A stretch of DNA of 64,000 nt from Corynebacterium glucuronolyticum DSM 44120 (GTDB lineage: Bacteria > Actinomycetota > Actinomycetes > Mycobacteriales > Mycobacteriaceae). The stretch lies in assembly GCF_030440595.1 (NCBI RefSeq), contig NZ_CP047452.1, positions 620,001 to 684,000 of the forward strand. Direction: 5' to 3'. Shown here one piece after another: positions 27,684-36,892 of the stretch; within the stretch, counting starts at the first letter, position 1; each line of letters starts with the position of its first letter. The notes beneath the pieces are model-generated. The model was not told the DNA's origin. It made no database searches and saw nothing but the letters and a program-made list of their open reading frames with translations. The position numbers and the translations under genes were made by a program.

Positions 27684-28505
27684 TCAGCCCTTCACACCGC
27701 CTGCGGTCAGTCCCGCCACGATGCGACGCTGGAAGACGAGCACCATCACTACCAAGGGGACCGTCACCAACGTGCCAGCAGCCATCACGGCGGCGTAGGG
27801 GTACTCAAAGGCGCTCGGACCCGAGAACCTGGCGATCGCCACCGTCACAGGTTCCGTCGCTGTTGTCGATAACTGCTTCGCCAACATGAACTCATTCCAC
27901 GTCGCAATGAACGCCAAGATAGCCGTGGTAAATAGCGCTGGTGCCGCCAAAGGCAGCAGCACTTTCCGGAAGGCCGTAAAGCGGCTCGCACCGTCCACAC
28001 GAGCTGCCTCCTCCAACTCCCACGGAAGCTGCTTAAAGAAGCTAATTAACGTATACACCGTCAGTGGCAGCGCAAACGAAATATTCGGCACAATGAGCGC
28101 CTGGTAGGTGCCAATCCACCCAATGTTTGAAAACAGCTGAAACAGCGGTGTCACAAGAGCGATACCAGGGAACATCGAGGCCGCCAGAATGATGGCCGTA
28201 ACGATTCCCTTGCCCCTAAAATTCAGTCGGGCAAGTGCGTAGCCAGCCAACACCCCTACCAAGACTGCTAACGCAGTGGTGGCGAGGGAAATCAAGAGCG
28301 AGTTGCCGATGGCTCGAAGGAAGTTATTCCCCTTGTCCGTTGCCAGAGCATCTTGAAAATTCTCTAGCGTGACGTGAGTGAAGAATGGCGTTGTGTCGAA
28401 TGTGTGCTTGGAGTCGCGAAACGCGGTGACAACCATCCAATAAAACGGTGCCAGAGTCCACAATATGATGACGGCAAATCCGAAATAAGTGCGTGCTGCT
28501 TTCAT
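27684..28505 (-). CDS. tusG: ABC sugar importer permease (TusG-like)
   Basis: A 273-residue inner-membrane permease of the MalG class with six predicted transmembrane segments, the first at about residues 7-30. The EAA loop that docks the ATPase is WELEEAARVDGASRFTAFRK. The gene overlaps tusF by four bases, and together with tusE and tusK it forms a complete sugar importer. By gene order this matches the trehalose uptake system (tus) of C. glutamicum, so trehalose is the likely substrate; that is inferred from synteny. Two 8-base cores of the clustered word (27749, 28256) fall in it. Confidence 0.88.
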   Translation of the reverse strand: MKAARTYFGFAVIILWTLAPFYWMVVTAFRDSKHTFDTTPFFTHVTLENFQDALATDKGNNFLRAIGNSLLISLATTALAVLVGVLAGYALARLNFRGKGIVTAIILAASMFPGIALVTPLFQLFSNIGWIGTYQALIVPNISFALPLTVYTLISFFKQLPWELEEAARVDGASRFTAFRKVLLPLAAPALFTTAILAFIATWNEFMLAKQLSTTATEPVTVAIARFSGPSAFEYPYAAVMAAGTLVTVPLVVMVLVFQRRIVAGLTAGGVKG

Positions 28506-29530
28506 CGTTGGGTCTCCTTGGTAGTGATCATGTTCGCATCGATATGAATCGGTTTACCAGGCACGGGCTTATCACTGCTTGGTAGGGGGGTTGTCTTTTC
28601 CCTCTTCGGCGCCACATCCGCCCCCAAGAACCGAATCATGATAAAGGCGACGGCGAAGATGAGCAGGAAGATGAGTGTGGATAGGGCGCTTGCTGAGTTG
28701 AAGTGGCCCTGTCGGAGGTCTTCGACGACGAGTTGTGAGATGGTGGCGGTGGGGGAGTTGGAGCTGGAGGAGATCATGATGACTGGTAGGTCGTACATGC
28801 GTAGTGCGTCGAGGGTGCGGAAGAGGATGGCGACCATGAGCGCGGGTTTGACCAGTGGGAGGGTGATGTTGGTGAAGATTTGGAAGCGTCCGGCTCCGTC
28901 GACGCGTGCGGCTTCGTAGATTTCTTTGTCGATCATTTGTAGGCCGGCGAGGATGAGGAGTGCCATGAAAGGGGTTGTTTTCCAGACGTCGGCGATGATG
29001 ACGGCGGTGCGGGCAGCCCAGGGGTCGGTGGTCCATGATGTTTCCCTACCAAGCAGGGAGTTGATGAGGCCGTTGTCGGAGAAGAGGAATTGCCAGAGTT
29101 TGGCGGTGACGGCGGTGGGGATGGCCCAGGGGACGAGCACGGCGGCACGGAGGAGGCCGCGGCCGGGGAATTCTTTGTTCATGACGGTCGCCATCCATAG
29201 TCCGAGGAGGGTTTCGAGGGCGACGGTGACGACGGCGAAGAAGAGGGTGATGCGGACGGCGGGCCAGAAGTCGGTGGCGATGGTGCCTGGTGGGCATGTT
29301 GTCACGACGCCGGAAGGCGACATGCATCGTTGTTGGAGCCAGTAAAGGTAGTGATCGGCGCCGGCGAAGCCGCCTTCGACGAAGAGTCCGGTCTCGGGGT
29401 CGAGGTGCTTGTCTTGTTGGAAGGACAGGTAGATGGCCCGGAGGATGGGGTAGCCGATGACGATGCCGAGGACGATGAGGGTGGGAGCGATGAGCGCCCA
29501 CGCTGTCCGGGTTTGTTTGGCTTGTTGCAC
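28502..29530 (-). CDS. tusF: ABC sugar importer permease (TusF-like)
   Basis: A 342-residue MalF-class permease with about six transmembrane segments; the N-terminal one is WALIAPTLIVLGIVIGYPIL. The EAA loop is EIYEAARVDGAGRFQIFTN. The insertion around residues 40-70 with Cys residues is probably periplasm-facing. The GTG at 29530 has a purine-rich AAAGGGAAA ribosome-binding site directly next to a copy of the clustered word (29543). It is translationally coupled to tusG. Two further exact-word copies (28577, 29046) are inside the gene. Confidence 0.88.
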   Translation of the reverse strand: MQQAKQTRTAWALIAPTLIVLGIVIGYPILRAIYLSFQQDKHLDPETGLFVEGGFAGADHYLYWLQQRCMSPSGVVTTCPPGTIATDFWPAVRITLFFAVVTVALETLLGLWMATVMNKEFPGRGLLRAAVLVPWAIPTAVTAKLWQFLFSDNGLINSLLGRETSWTTDPWAARTAVIIADVWKTTPFMALLILAGLQMIDKEIYEAARVDGAGRFQIFTNITLPLVKPALMVAILFRTLDALRMYDLPVIMISSSSNSPTATISQLVVEDLRQGHFNSASALSTLIFLLIFAVAFIMIRFLGADVAPKREKTTPLPSSDKPVPGKPIHIDANMITTKETQR

Positions 29531-29583
29531 GCGTTTCCCTTTCCTTGGTAGGGGTTTGGTTGTTAGTTTAGGGGACTACGGTT

Positions 29584-30453
29584 GTGGGTATGTGCAAGTC
29601 TGTAGCTCTTGTTGTTGAAGGTGGTGGCATGCGGGCGAGTTACACGGCCCGCTTTTTCGAGCGTCTCATTTCCAGTGGCATTGAGGTGGGCTGGGCTGGC
29701 GGCATTTCTGCTGGTGCGTCCCAGGTTCTCAACTATCTCTCGGGCGACGAGTTCCGCGCTCGTGTGAGCTTTTCGACGCTCCTTTCCTCCCGTCGCGTCG
29801 GTGGTCTGTCTCCCCTCCTGCGTGGTAGGGGGCTTTTCGACGGCCAGTACATCTACCAAGACATCGCCCAGCCCGACGGCGCCCTCCCCTTCGACTTCGA
29901 GGCCTTTTTCGCCCATCCCGCCGAGGTGTGCATCCAGGCGGTGCGCGCGGATACCGGGGAGACGGTGACGTGGAATCGCGCCGATCTGTCTACCAAGCAT
30001 TCGGTCATGCTCGCAGCCCGTGCTTCGGCGACAATGCCTGGTGTGATGAAGATTCCGTTCATCGATGGAATTCCCTATGTCGACGGTGCTGTCGGCGATA
30101 CCGGTGGCATTCCTATTGAGCCGGCGCTTGGTAGGGGAAGGTTTGCCATCGTCCTCACCCGCCCCCGTGGCTTCCGTCGCACGCCTCCCGAGCACCCGGA
30201 GGTGTTGCGGGCGTTGTTGCGGAAGTATCCGGCGGTGGTGGATTTGATGATGACGCGGCATGAGCGGTACAACGCGTCGCTAGAGCTCGTCGACAAGCTT
30301 GAGCAAGAGGGGAAGGCGAAGGTTTTTTATCCCGAGGGGCCGTTGGTGAGTAATAAGGAGCGCGATGGTGCGAAGATCATGGCCTCCTACCAAGCGGGTC
30401 GGGAGCAGGTCGATCGGGAGTGGCCGGAATGGCTCGATTTCTTTTATAGCTAA
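29584..30453 (+). CDS. Patatin-like phospholipase
   Basis: A 289-residue patatin-family lipid acyl hydrolase of the cytosolic RssA/YjjU type. The oxyanion loop is EGGGMRASYTA, the nucleophile serine elbow is GISAGASQ, and the catalytic Asp is in YVDGAVGDTGG. The GTG at 29584 fits a purine-rich stretch at 29569-29575; an ATG at 29590 is the alternative. It is inserted, on the opposite strand, between tusE and tusF, splitting the transporter into two minus-strand units. The clustered word is densest here: 29853, 29990, 30126 and 30387 all fall in this gene. Confidence 0.85.
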   Translation: MGMCKSVALVVEGGGMRASYTARFFERLISSGIEVGWAGGISAGASQVLNYLSGDEFRARVSFSTLLSSRRVGGLSPLLRGRGLFDGQYIYQDIAQPDGALPFDFEAFFAHPAEVCIQAVRADTGETVTWNRADLSTKHSVMLAARASATMPGVMKIPFIDGIPYVDGAVGDTGGIPIEPALGRGRFAIVLTRPRGFRRTPPEHPEVLRALLRKYPAVVDLMMTRHERYNASLELVDKLEQEGKAKVFYPEGPLVSNKERDGAKIMASYQAGREQVDREWPEWLDFFYS

Positions 30454-30458
30454 AAAAT

Positions 30459-30489
30459 ACCGCTGCTTGGTAGGCAGCGGTTTTTTTTA
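30459..30489. terminator. Terminator with clustered word in its loop
   Basis: ACCGCTGC pairs with GCAGCGGT, and the loop plus the stem edge spell GCTTGGTAG (30465-30473). A T8 run follows on the plus strand and A6 precedes it, so it can stop both the patatin gene and tusE. Confidence 0.9.
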
Positions 30490-30496
30490 GTTCGCC

Positions 30497-31759
30497 TTAC
30501 TTCGCAGCCTGCGAAATTGCGGCTGCCATGTCCTTGGTGGTGTCATCGACGGACTTGCCTGCGGTGATGGCTGCGTAGGTGTTGTCCTGGATGGCCTTGG
30601 AGATGGCGGTGTAGAAGGGGCTGACGGGTCGCGGCTTGGCGTTTTCGAGGGATTCCTTCAGCGCGGGGAGGTAGGGGTACTTCTCCACGAGTGTGGCGTC
30701 TTCGTAGATGGATGCGAGGACGGGTGGGAAGGAGTTGTCGGCAAAGGAGGCCTGGTTGTCTTCGTTGATGATGAATTCGATGAAGTCGCGGGCGGTTGCC
30801 TTGTGCTTGGAGTTGACGTTGATGCCGTTGTTGTATCCGCCGAGGGTGGATACGCCGGTGCCGTCCTTGGCTACCAAGGGGGTGACTTCGAAGTTGATGC
30901 CGGCTTCCTTGGCGTTGGTGTACATGTAGGGCCAGTTGACGGCGTAGGCGGTCTTGCCTTCGGTGAAGGCGAGGTTGGTTTCTTCCTCGGTGGCGGAGGT
31001 GGAGCCCTTGGCGATGGTGCCGTCGGCGTAGCCGTCGACGAGTGCCTGGATGCCTTCCTTGGCTTGGTCGGTTTCGACGGCGGGTGCTTCGGAGTCGTCG
31101 AGGACGCTGCCACCCCAGCCGTTAATGAAGTTGGTGGTGTTTACGGTGAGGCCCTCGTACTGCTTGAGTTGGAGGGTGAGGCAGTCTTCGGACAGTCCCT
31201 GGCAACTGTCGGCGAGTTCTTTCCAGTTGGCCGGTGCATCGGTGACGAGGTCGGTGTTGCGGAAAAGGAGCTGGCCGTTGGTGTTTTGTGGCAGGGCGTA
31301 GAGGGTTCCTTGGTAGGTGGCGGATTCGACGGTGGCGGGCAGGAGGCCGCTGGTGTCGACGGCGAGGTCGCCTTCCAGGGGCGCGAGGTACTGGTTGGCG
31401 GCGAAGTCGGCCGTCCAGATGACGTCGAGGGCCATGACGTCGTAGTCGCTGGAGCCTGCTTGGAGGGATTGGACGAGGGTTTCGCGCTGGGCGTCGGCCT
31501 CGCCGGCGAGTTCCTTGAGCGTTACCTGCTCATCGGGGTGGTCTGCGTTCCACTTTTCGATGACAGGCTGGAGCTTGTCGGTGTCGTTCTTGCCCATCGC
31601 GAAGGTGATCGGCCCGCGGTCGGCGGCACCTGCGGTTGCTTCGCTCGTCGACGAACTGTCGGCACTGGAGGGTGTCGATGTTTCGGAAGAGCAGCCTGCT
31701 AGTGCCAGTGCTGCTGCGGTGCACACAGCACCGATGACGGTCAAACGCTTGGTAGTCAC
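30497..31759 (-). CDS. tusE: Sugar-binding lipoprotein of the ABC importer (TusE-like)
   Basis: A 420-residue solute-binding protein exported with a lipobox, LALAGCSSE (Cys at about residue 23), followed by a Ser/Thr-rich linker. The family-1 sugar-binding fold starts around PITFAMGKNDTD, and later segments such as NNGINVNSKHKATARDFIEF and FPPVLASIYED are typical. It delivers the sugar, likely trehalose by synteny, to TusF/TusG. The GTG start at 31759 has an AAGGAAGG ribosome-binding site. Codons 2-5 contain the clustered word (31747). An inverted repeat (31785-31798) lies just upstream. Confidence 0.9.
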   Translation of the reverse strand: MTTKRLTVIGAVCTAAALALAGCSSETSTPSSADSSSTSEATAGAADRGPITFAMGKNDTDKLQPVIEKWNADHPDEQVTLKELAGEADAQRETLVQSLQAGSSDYDVMALDVIWTADFAANQYLAPLEGDLAVDTSGLLPATVESATYQGTLYALPQNTNGQLLFRNTDLVTDAPANWKELADSCQGLSEDCLTLQLKQYEGLTVNTTNFINGWGGSVLDDSEAPAVETDQAKEGIQALVDGYADGTIAKGSTSATEEETNLAFTEGKTAYAVNWPYMYTNAKEAGINFEVTPLVAKDGTGVSTLGGYNNGINVNSKHKATARDFIEFIINEDNQASFADNSFPPVLASIYEDATLVEKYPYLPALKESLENAKPRPVSPFYTAISKAIQDNTYAAITAGKSVDDTTKDMAAAISQAAK

Positions 31760-31784
31760 GTGAACCTTCCTTTTTGATTAACAA

Positions 31785-31798
31785 CTGGTTAGAACCAG
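31785..31798. promoter_or_regulatory. Palindrome upstream of tusE
   Basis: CTGGTT-AG-AACCAG lies 26 bases before the tusE start, flanked by GATTAAC direct repeats and by oppositely oriented copies of the clustered word at 31747 and 31804. It is a candidate repressor operator for sugar control. Confidence 0.45.
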
Positions 31799-31835
31799 AT
31801 TAACTACCAAGCAACCGAAAATACAGGAAGTTGCC

Positions 31836-32879
<1,044 letters not shown>

Positions 32880-32888
32880 ACGTTTACC

Positions 32889-33488
32889 CTACCAAGCGGT
32901 GGCGCGTTCCACGTCCGCAATGTGGGCGAATCGTTCCTCGCTTGCCTCGCCGCGGACGATGACGATGGAACCGCCGGTGGCCAGCTGTTCGAGCGCCTGC
33001 GCGCAGCTGTTCTCCGATGCCCGGACGATGCGCTTGGTAGGGGAGCCCTCGCGGGTCAGTGAAGGCGTTGGCTCGGGGAAATCGTCAGGGTACATGCGCA
33101 CGGTGGTGGCGAAGTCGAGCGCGCCGGGTGGCAGGGCAGAATCGGGGAGCGGGGCTCCCAGCGGGTCGTCTCCCACGATGATCTGGGTGGGGGCATCTGA
33201 TTGCTTGTCGACGCCCAGGAGCGCGACCTCCTCGTCTCCGCGGGGCTCACCGTAGGTGATGCCGGCGGCGATGGCGCCGAGTGCGATGACAATTTCCTGC
33301 CAGTCGTGGGGAACATCGAGGGCGATGGCATCGCCGGGGGCAAGGTCGCATTCGTCGCGGAGCATCCCGGCCACTTTCGCGGCCCAGTTGGAGAGGGTGA
33401 CGGCGGAAAACTCCACTCGACTACCACGCGCCTCGTTGTAGACGGTGACGCGGGGCTCGGTCGGGGTGAGGTGAGAAAGTAACTCCAT
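32889..33488 (-). CDS. TIGR03089 family protein
   Basis: A 199-residue soluble protein of the actinobacterial TIGR03089 family, which resembles a truncated acyl/AMP-ligase N-domain: YNEARGSRVEFSAVTLSNWA and DAIALDVPHDWQEIVIALGAI fit the first subdomain of such enzymes. The later catalytic part is missing, so an enzymatic role is doubtful. The ATG at 33488 follows the lcpA stop by five bases; a GTG at 33506 would overlap it. The stop codon is supplied by the clustered word, GCT-TGG-TAG (32889-32897), and another copy is at 33032. Confidence 0.8.
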   Translation of the reverse strand: MELLSHLTPTEPRVTVYNEARGSRVEFSAVTLSNWAAKVAGMLRDECDLAPGDAIALDVPHDWQEIVIALGAIAAGITYGEPRGDEEVALLGVDKQSDAPTQIIVGDDPLGAPLPDSALPPGALDFATTVRMYPDDFPEPTPSLTREGSPTKRIVRASENSCAQALEQLATGGSIVIVRGEASEERFAHIADVERATAW

Positions 33489-33493
33489 TGGCG

Positions 33494-35053
33494 CTAGTTT
33501 ACGCACTGCGGACGGTTGCCCTCCGCGGTGATTGTCGGTGATAAGGAATCCTCGACGGCTTCACCAGGTTGGCCCACAACATCGGTACCCGTGTCCTGTT
33601 CCTCGAAAGCATTGGTTGACTGCGGGCCGACGTAATCACCTGCGGTGACAACGACGACGGAGCCTGCATCGAGGGTGGGGGAGGTCGTAATCGGCAGGTT
33701 GCCCAGCTTTTCGGCGATCTCCTTGGCTGCCGGATCGTCGGCAGTAGGAGCGACAACCTGCGACGTAAAGTACAAGCCTTCTTGCGCGTTGGTGACTGTA
33801 GTGACGTGGTAGTTTTCGTCGCGAAGCCACCCGCCGACGGCGCCGGCAAGCCCGGCGACCTGGGAGGCATTGAGGACAGTTACGTTCACATCGGAGGTCA
33901 CGGGGGCGGCGTTTTCCCCGGCGTGCGGGTTCGGGTTGTCCTTCGTACCGAGAAGGGATTCGAAGAACCGCTTCACCTCATCCGGATCCACCGTGATGAT
34001 GGATTCGCCGTAGTCGCCGACACCGTCGACGGAGGTGACGGGAATCGTATCGAAGCGAACGTTGCCGCCAGCGAGGTTTTGCAACTGGGTGGCGAAGCTG
34101 ATGATGTCCCAGTCCTTATCGATGATCACCGAACGACGAGCGGCCTCCGCAAGCTCCGTCAGCTTCGACGGATTGGTCAGCGTGTTGGAGGAGAGAACCT
34201 TCTGCACGAGAGAGGCCATGAACGCCTGCTGGCGCACAATTCGGTCGAGGTCACCGCGGGGCAGTCCGTGGCGCTGGCGAACGAAAGCGAGGGCCTGTGG
34301 GCCACCGAGAGTTTGGTACCCGGCGGTGAAATCAGCCCCGGAGTACTCGTCGTAGGTGGCCTCGTTGAGACACACGTCGACGCCGCCGACGGCATCGGTG
34401 AACAGGACGAAGCCCAACAGGCCGATCTCTGCATAGTGATCGACGGTGATCCCCGTAAGGTTGGAAACCGCCTGGATAAGCCCGCGACGCCCAGCGTCCT
34501 TGCCCTCCGATTCGATGTATGTTTCATCGGTACGACCCTCCCCGCGCAGCTCCATCTCTCGCTCGTCCTTGTGCGCCTTGTACACGCCATTGATCTTCAT
34601 ATTCCCGTGTTCGGGATCGTGGATGTACGTATCGCGAGGCAAGGAGATTGCCGTGGCAGAGGATCCGTCGTTGGGGACACGGATGAGCATGATCGTGTCC
34701 GTGTTGTCGTTTTCTTCGTCACCGGCGTGGAGCATGTCGATCTCCTCCGGTGTCAGCCGGTTGCCCTGCGCATCGGAGCGGGAGTCGGATCCGACCAGGA
34801 GGATATCCGTCGCGCCGTCCTTGGCATCGCCGTGCTTAATTCCTCCGCCACCGCCGAGCTCTAGGTTGCCGGTTCCTGTAACCTCTGCGCCGATCCTGCC
34901 CACGGAGGCGTATCCCAATCCGGAAAATGTTAGGGCGAGTGCGCTCACGCCGGCGACGACGCCCTTCACCAGACGGGAACCTTTCTGCTGCGTGCGGGGG
35001 GTCGACCGTGGCGCGGGCTGGATATTTCGGACCAGTCGGGAGCGATTAGACAC
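33494..35053 (-). CDS. lcpA: LytR-CpsA-Psr family cell-wall glycopolymer ligase
   Basis: A 519-residue LCP protein that attaches arabinogalactan to peptidoglycan in mycolate-containing actinobacteria. An N-terminal cytoplasmic basic part is followed by one transmembrane helix (about residues 30-52). The LCP core contains VGSDSRSDAQGNRL, RVPNDGSSATAISLPRDTYI and FVRQRHGLPRGDLDRIVRQQ. The C-terminal LytR_C domain (VNVTVLNASQVAGLAGAVG) follows. It is divergent from rmlD, 69 bases apart. The word cluster has no copy in this 1.56-kb gene although it flanks it on both sides. Confidence 0.92.
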   Translation of the reverse strand: MSNRSRLVRNIQPAPRSTPRTQQKGSRLVKGVVAGVSALALTFSGLGYASVGRIGAEVTGTGNLELGGGGGIKHGDAKDGATDILLVGSDSRSDAQGNRLTPEEIDMLHAGDEENDNTDTIMLIRVPNDGSSATAISLPRDTYIHDPEHGNMKINGVYKAHKDEREMELRGEGRTDETYIESEGKDAGRRGLIQAVSNLTGITVDHYAEIGLLGFVLFTDAVGGVDVCLNEATYDEYSGADFTAGYQTLGGPQALAFVRQRHGLPRGDLDRIVRQQAFMASLVQKVLSSNTLTNPSKLTELAEAARRSVIIDKDWDIISFATQLQNLAGGNVRFDTIPVTSVDGVGDYGESIITVDPDEVKRFFESLLGTKDNPNPHAGENAAPVTSDVNVTVLNASQVAGLAGAVGGWLRDENYHVTTVTNAQEGLYFTSQVVAPTADDPAAKEIAEKLGNLPITTSPTLDAGSVVVVTAGDYVGPQSTNAFEEQDTGTDVVGQPGEAVEDSLSPTITAEGNRPQCVN

Positions 35054-35122
35054 GGCCTTCGCGAACCTCCAATAAAGTGGGCAGTAATAATAGAACCTAA
35101 ATTTTACAACGGGAAAGGTCTC

Positions 35123-35986
35123 ATGGAAATTGCAGTCCTGGGTGAGGGTGGCCAGTTAGGCACCGCGATGCAGCTCACCAACCCCGGTTTCACCCTCCGC
35201 AAGCTTGGTAGGCGAGATGTGGACCTCGTCCAGCTTGCCGCAGGTGACCGCGCAGCTACCCGCGCCGCGAAAGACGCCGTGAGCGGGATTGGGTGCGTGG
35301 TGAACTGTGCGGCACGAACGGACGTGGACAAGCAAGAAACCGATCCCGAGGGGGCAGATGCCGTCAACCACCGTGGGGTGGCGCGGCTGGCAGAACTCAC
35401 CCGCGCCCGTTTCATTCACGTTTCCACCGACTACGTCTTCGGTTCGGGAGCACCCCGCCGGCCACTGACTCCCGCAGATGCCACCGATCCAGACACCGTC
35501 TATGGTGCCAGTAAACTGGCAGGAGAAAAGGAGCTCATCGGCAGGAAAGATACGCTGATTGCGCGGACGGCGTGGCTGTTTAGTGGCGACCGCCTACCAA
35601 GCAAAAAAGACTTCGTCTCTACGATGCTGCGGCTTGCGCGGGCGGGGAAACCCGCGCGTGTTGTCGACGACCAGGCGGGGAGCCCCACCTTTGCCTTTGA
35701 CCTGGCTACAGGGCTGTGGGAAGCCGTGAATTTGGAGGCGACGGGCATCGTGCACGCGGTGGGGCGGGGGCAGGCGACGTGGTACGAGGTAGCCTGCGCC
35801 ACCTACCAAGCGGCCGGGGCGGATCCGGACCTTGTTCAGCCCTGTACGAGCGAGGAATTTCCGCAGGTTGCCAGGCGGCCGTCGTGGAGCGTCATGGATA
35901 CCTCATCCTGGGAACTTGCTGGGTTTACGCCATTTCCGGAGTGGCGAAGCGGTGTCGAGCGGGCGGTAACAGGTAGGATTCTGTGA
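35123..35986 (+). CDS. rmlD: dTDP-4-dehydrorhamnose reductase
   Basis: A 287-residue short-chain dehydrogenase that makes dTDP-L-rhamnose, the donor for the arabinogalactan linker. The Rossmann motif is GEGGQLGTAM at the N-terminus, and the catalytic Tyr-Lys pair is in YGASKLAGEKELI, after TDYVFGSG. It overlaps wbbL, the rhamnosyltransferase that uses the product, by four bases, which makes a functional operon. Three copies of the clustered word lie in the gene (35203, 35594, 35803). Confidence 0.92.
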   Translation: MEIAVLGEGGQLGTAMQLTNPGFTLRKLGRRDVDLVQLAAGDRAATRAAKDAVSGIGCVVNCAARTDVDKQETDPEGADAVNHRGVARLAELTRARFIHVSTDYVFGSGAPRRPLTPADATDPDTVYGASKLAGEKELIGRKDTLIARTAWLFSGDRLPSKKDFVSTMLRLARAGKPARVVDDQAGSPTFAFDLATGLWEAVNLEATGIVHAVGRGQATWYEVACATYQAAGADPDLVQPCTSEEFPQVARRPSWSVMDTSSWELAGFTPFPEWRSGVERAVTGRIL

Positions 35987-36870
35987 CCGTGAAGCCAATT
36001 GCCGTCATTACTGTTACCTACTCCCCAGGCGAGTACCTGGGGAGGTTTGTTGATTCGTTGGCGCGCGCAACCACACGCGGGACGTACACCGTGCTTGCGG
36101 ATAACGGCTCGACAGACGGGGTCCCGGAGGACACCGCAGCAACCCATCCGGCAGTGGAATTCCTCCCTACCGGTGGAAATGTGGGTTATGGAACCGCCAT
36201 TAATATTGCCGTCACCTGCTTGGTAGATAAGCGGGAAAAAGGCGAGGTCGACGACGAATATTTCATCATCTCCAATCCGGACGTAGAGTTTGGCGAGGGG
36301 TCCATCGATACGCTCATCGAGTGCGCGTCGCGCTGGCCCGATGCAGCCTGCGTCGGCCCGCTCATCTTGGAGGCCGACGGCAGCCCGTACCCGTCGGCCC
36401 GCGCAGTACCGACGATTACCAATGGCATTGGGCACGCACTCTTCAGTGCAATATGGCCTTCCAACCCGTGGACGACCGCCTACCGCCATGCTTCCGATAT
36501 GTCGACGGAACGTCCAGCTGGCTGGCTGTCCGGGTCATGTCTGCTGGTTCGTTGGGATGCATTCGAGGCCATCGGTGGGTTTGACGAGCGCTACTTCATG
36601 TACATGGAGGATGTGGATCTGGGTGACCGGTTCACTCGCGCGGGTTATAAGAACGTACTGTGCCCCGAGGCAAAGATTAGCCACGCGGTTGGGCACGCGG
36701 CAGGCAAACATCCGGAGAAGATGCTGCCTGCTCACCATGACTCGGCGTACCGGTTCCAAGCGGATCGTCATCCCGGGGTGGCTGCGCTGCCTCTGCGGGT
36801 TGGTCTGTGGCTTGGACTCAAGGTTCGCTCGGCGGTTGCTGTGGCGTGTTCGCGCCTGAAGCGGAAATAA
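35983..36870 (+). CDS. wbbL: Rhamnosyltransferase of the arabinogalactan linker (WbbL-like)
   Basis: A 295-residue GT2 glycosyltransferase. It should transfer rhamnose from dTDP-rhamnose to the GlcNAc-lipid carrier, the linker step between peptidoglycan and arabinogalactan. The donor-binding VTYSPGEYL lies at the N-terminus, NPDVEF fills the DxD role, and DERYFMYMEDVDLGDRFTRA is the conserved C-terminal family motif. The GTG start is 3 bases before the rmlD stop. It is followed after 22 bases by manC. The last copy of the word cluster is at 36218. Confidence 0.9.
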   Translation: MTVKPIAVITVTYSPGEYLGRFVDSLARATTRGTYTVLADNGSTDGVPEDTAATHPAVEFLPTGGNVGYGTAINIAVTCLVDKREKGEVDDEYFIISNPDVEFGEGSIDTLIECASRWPDAACVGPLILEADGSPYPSARAVPTITNGIGHALFSAIWPSNPWTTAYRHASDMSTERPAGWLSGSCLLVRWDAFEAIGGFDERYFMYMEDVDLGDRFTRAGYKNVLCPEAKISHAVGHAAGKHPEKMLPAHHDSAYRFQADRHPGVAALPLRVGLWLGLKVRSAVAVACSRLKRK

Positions 36871-36892
36871 GAAGGACGTAAAGGAAAAGATC

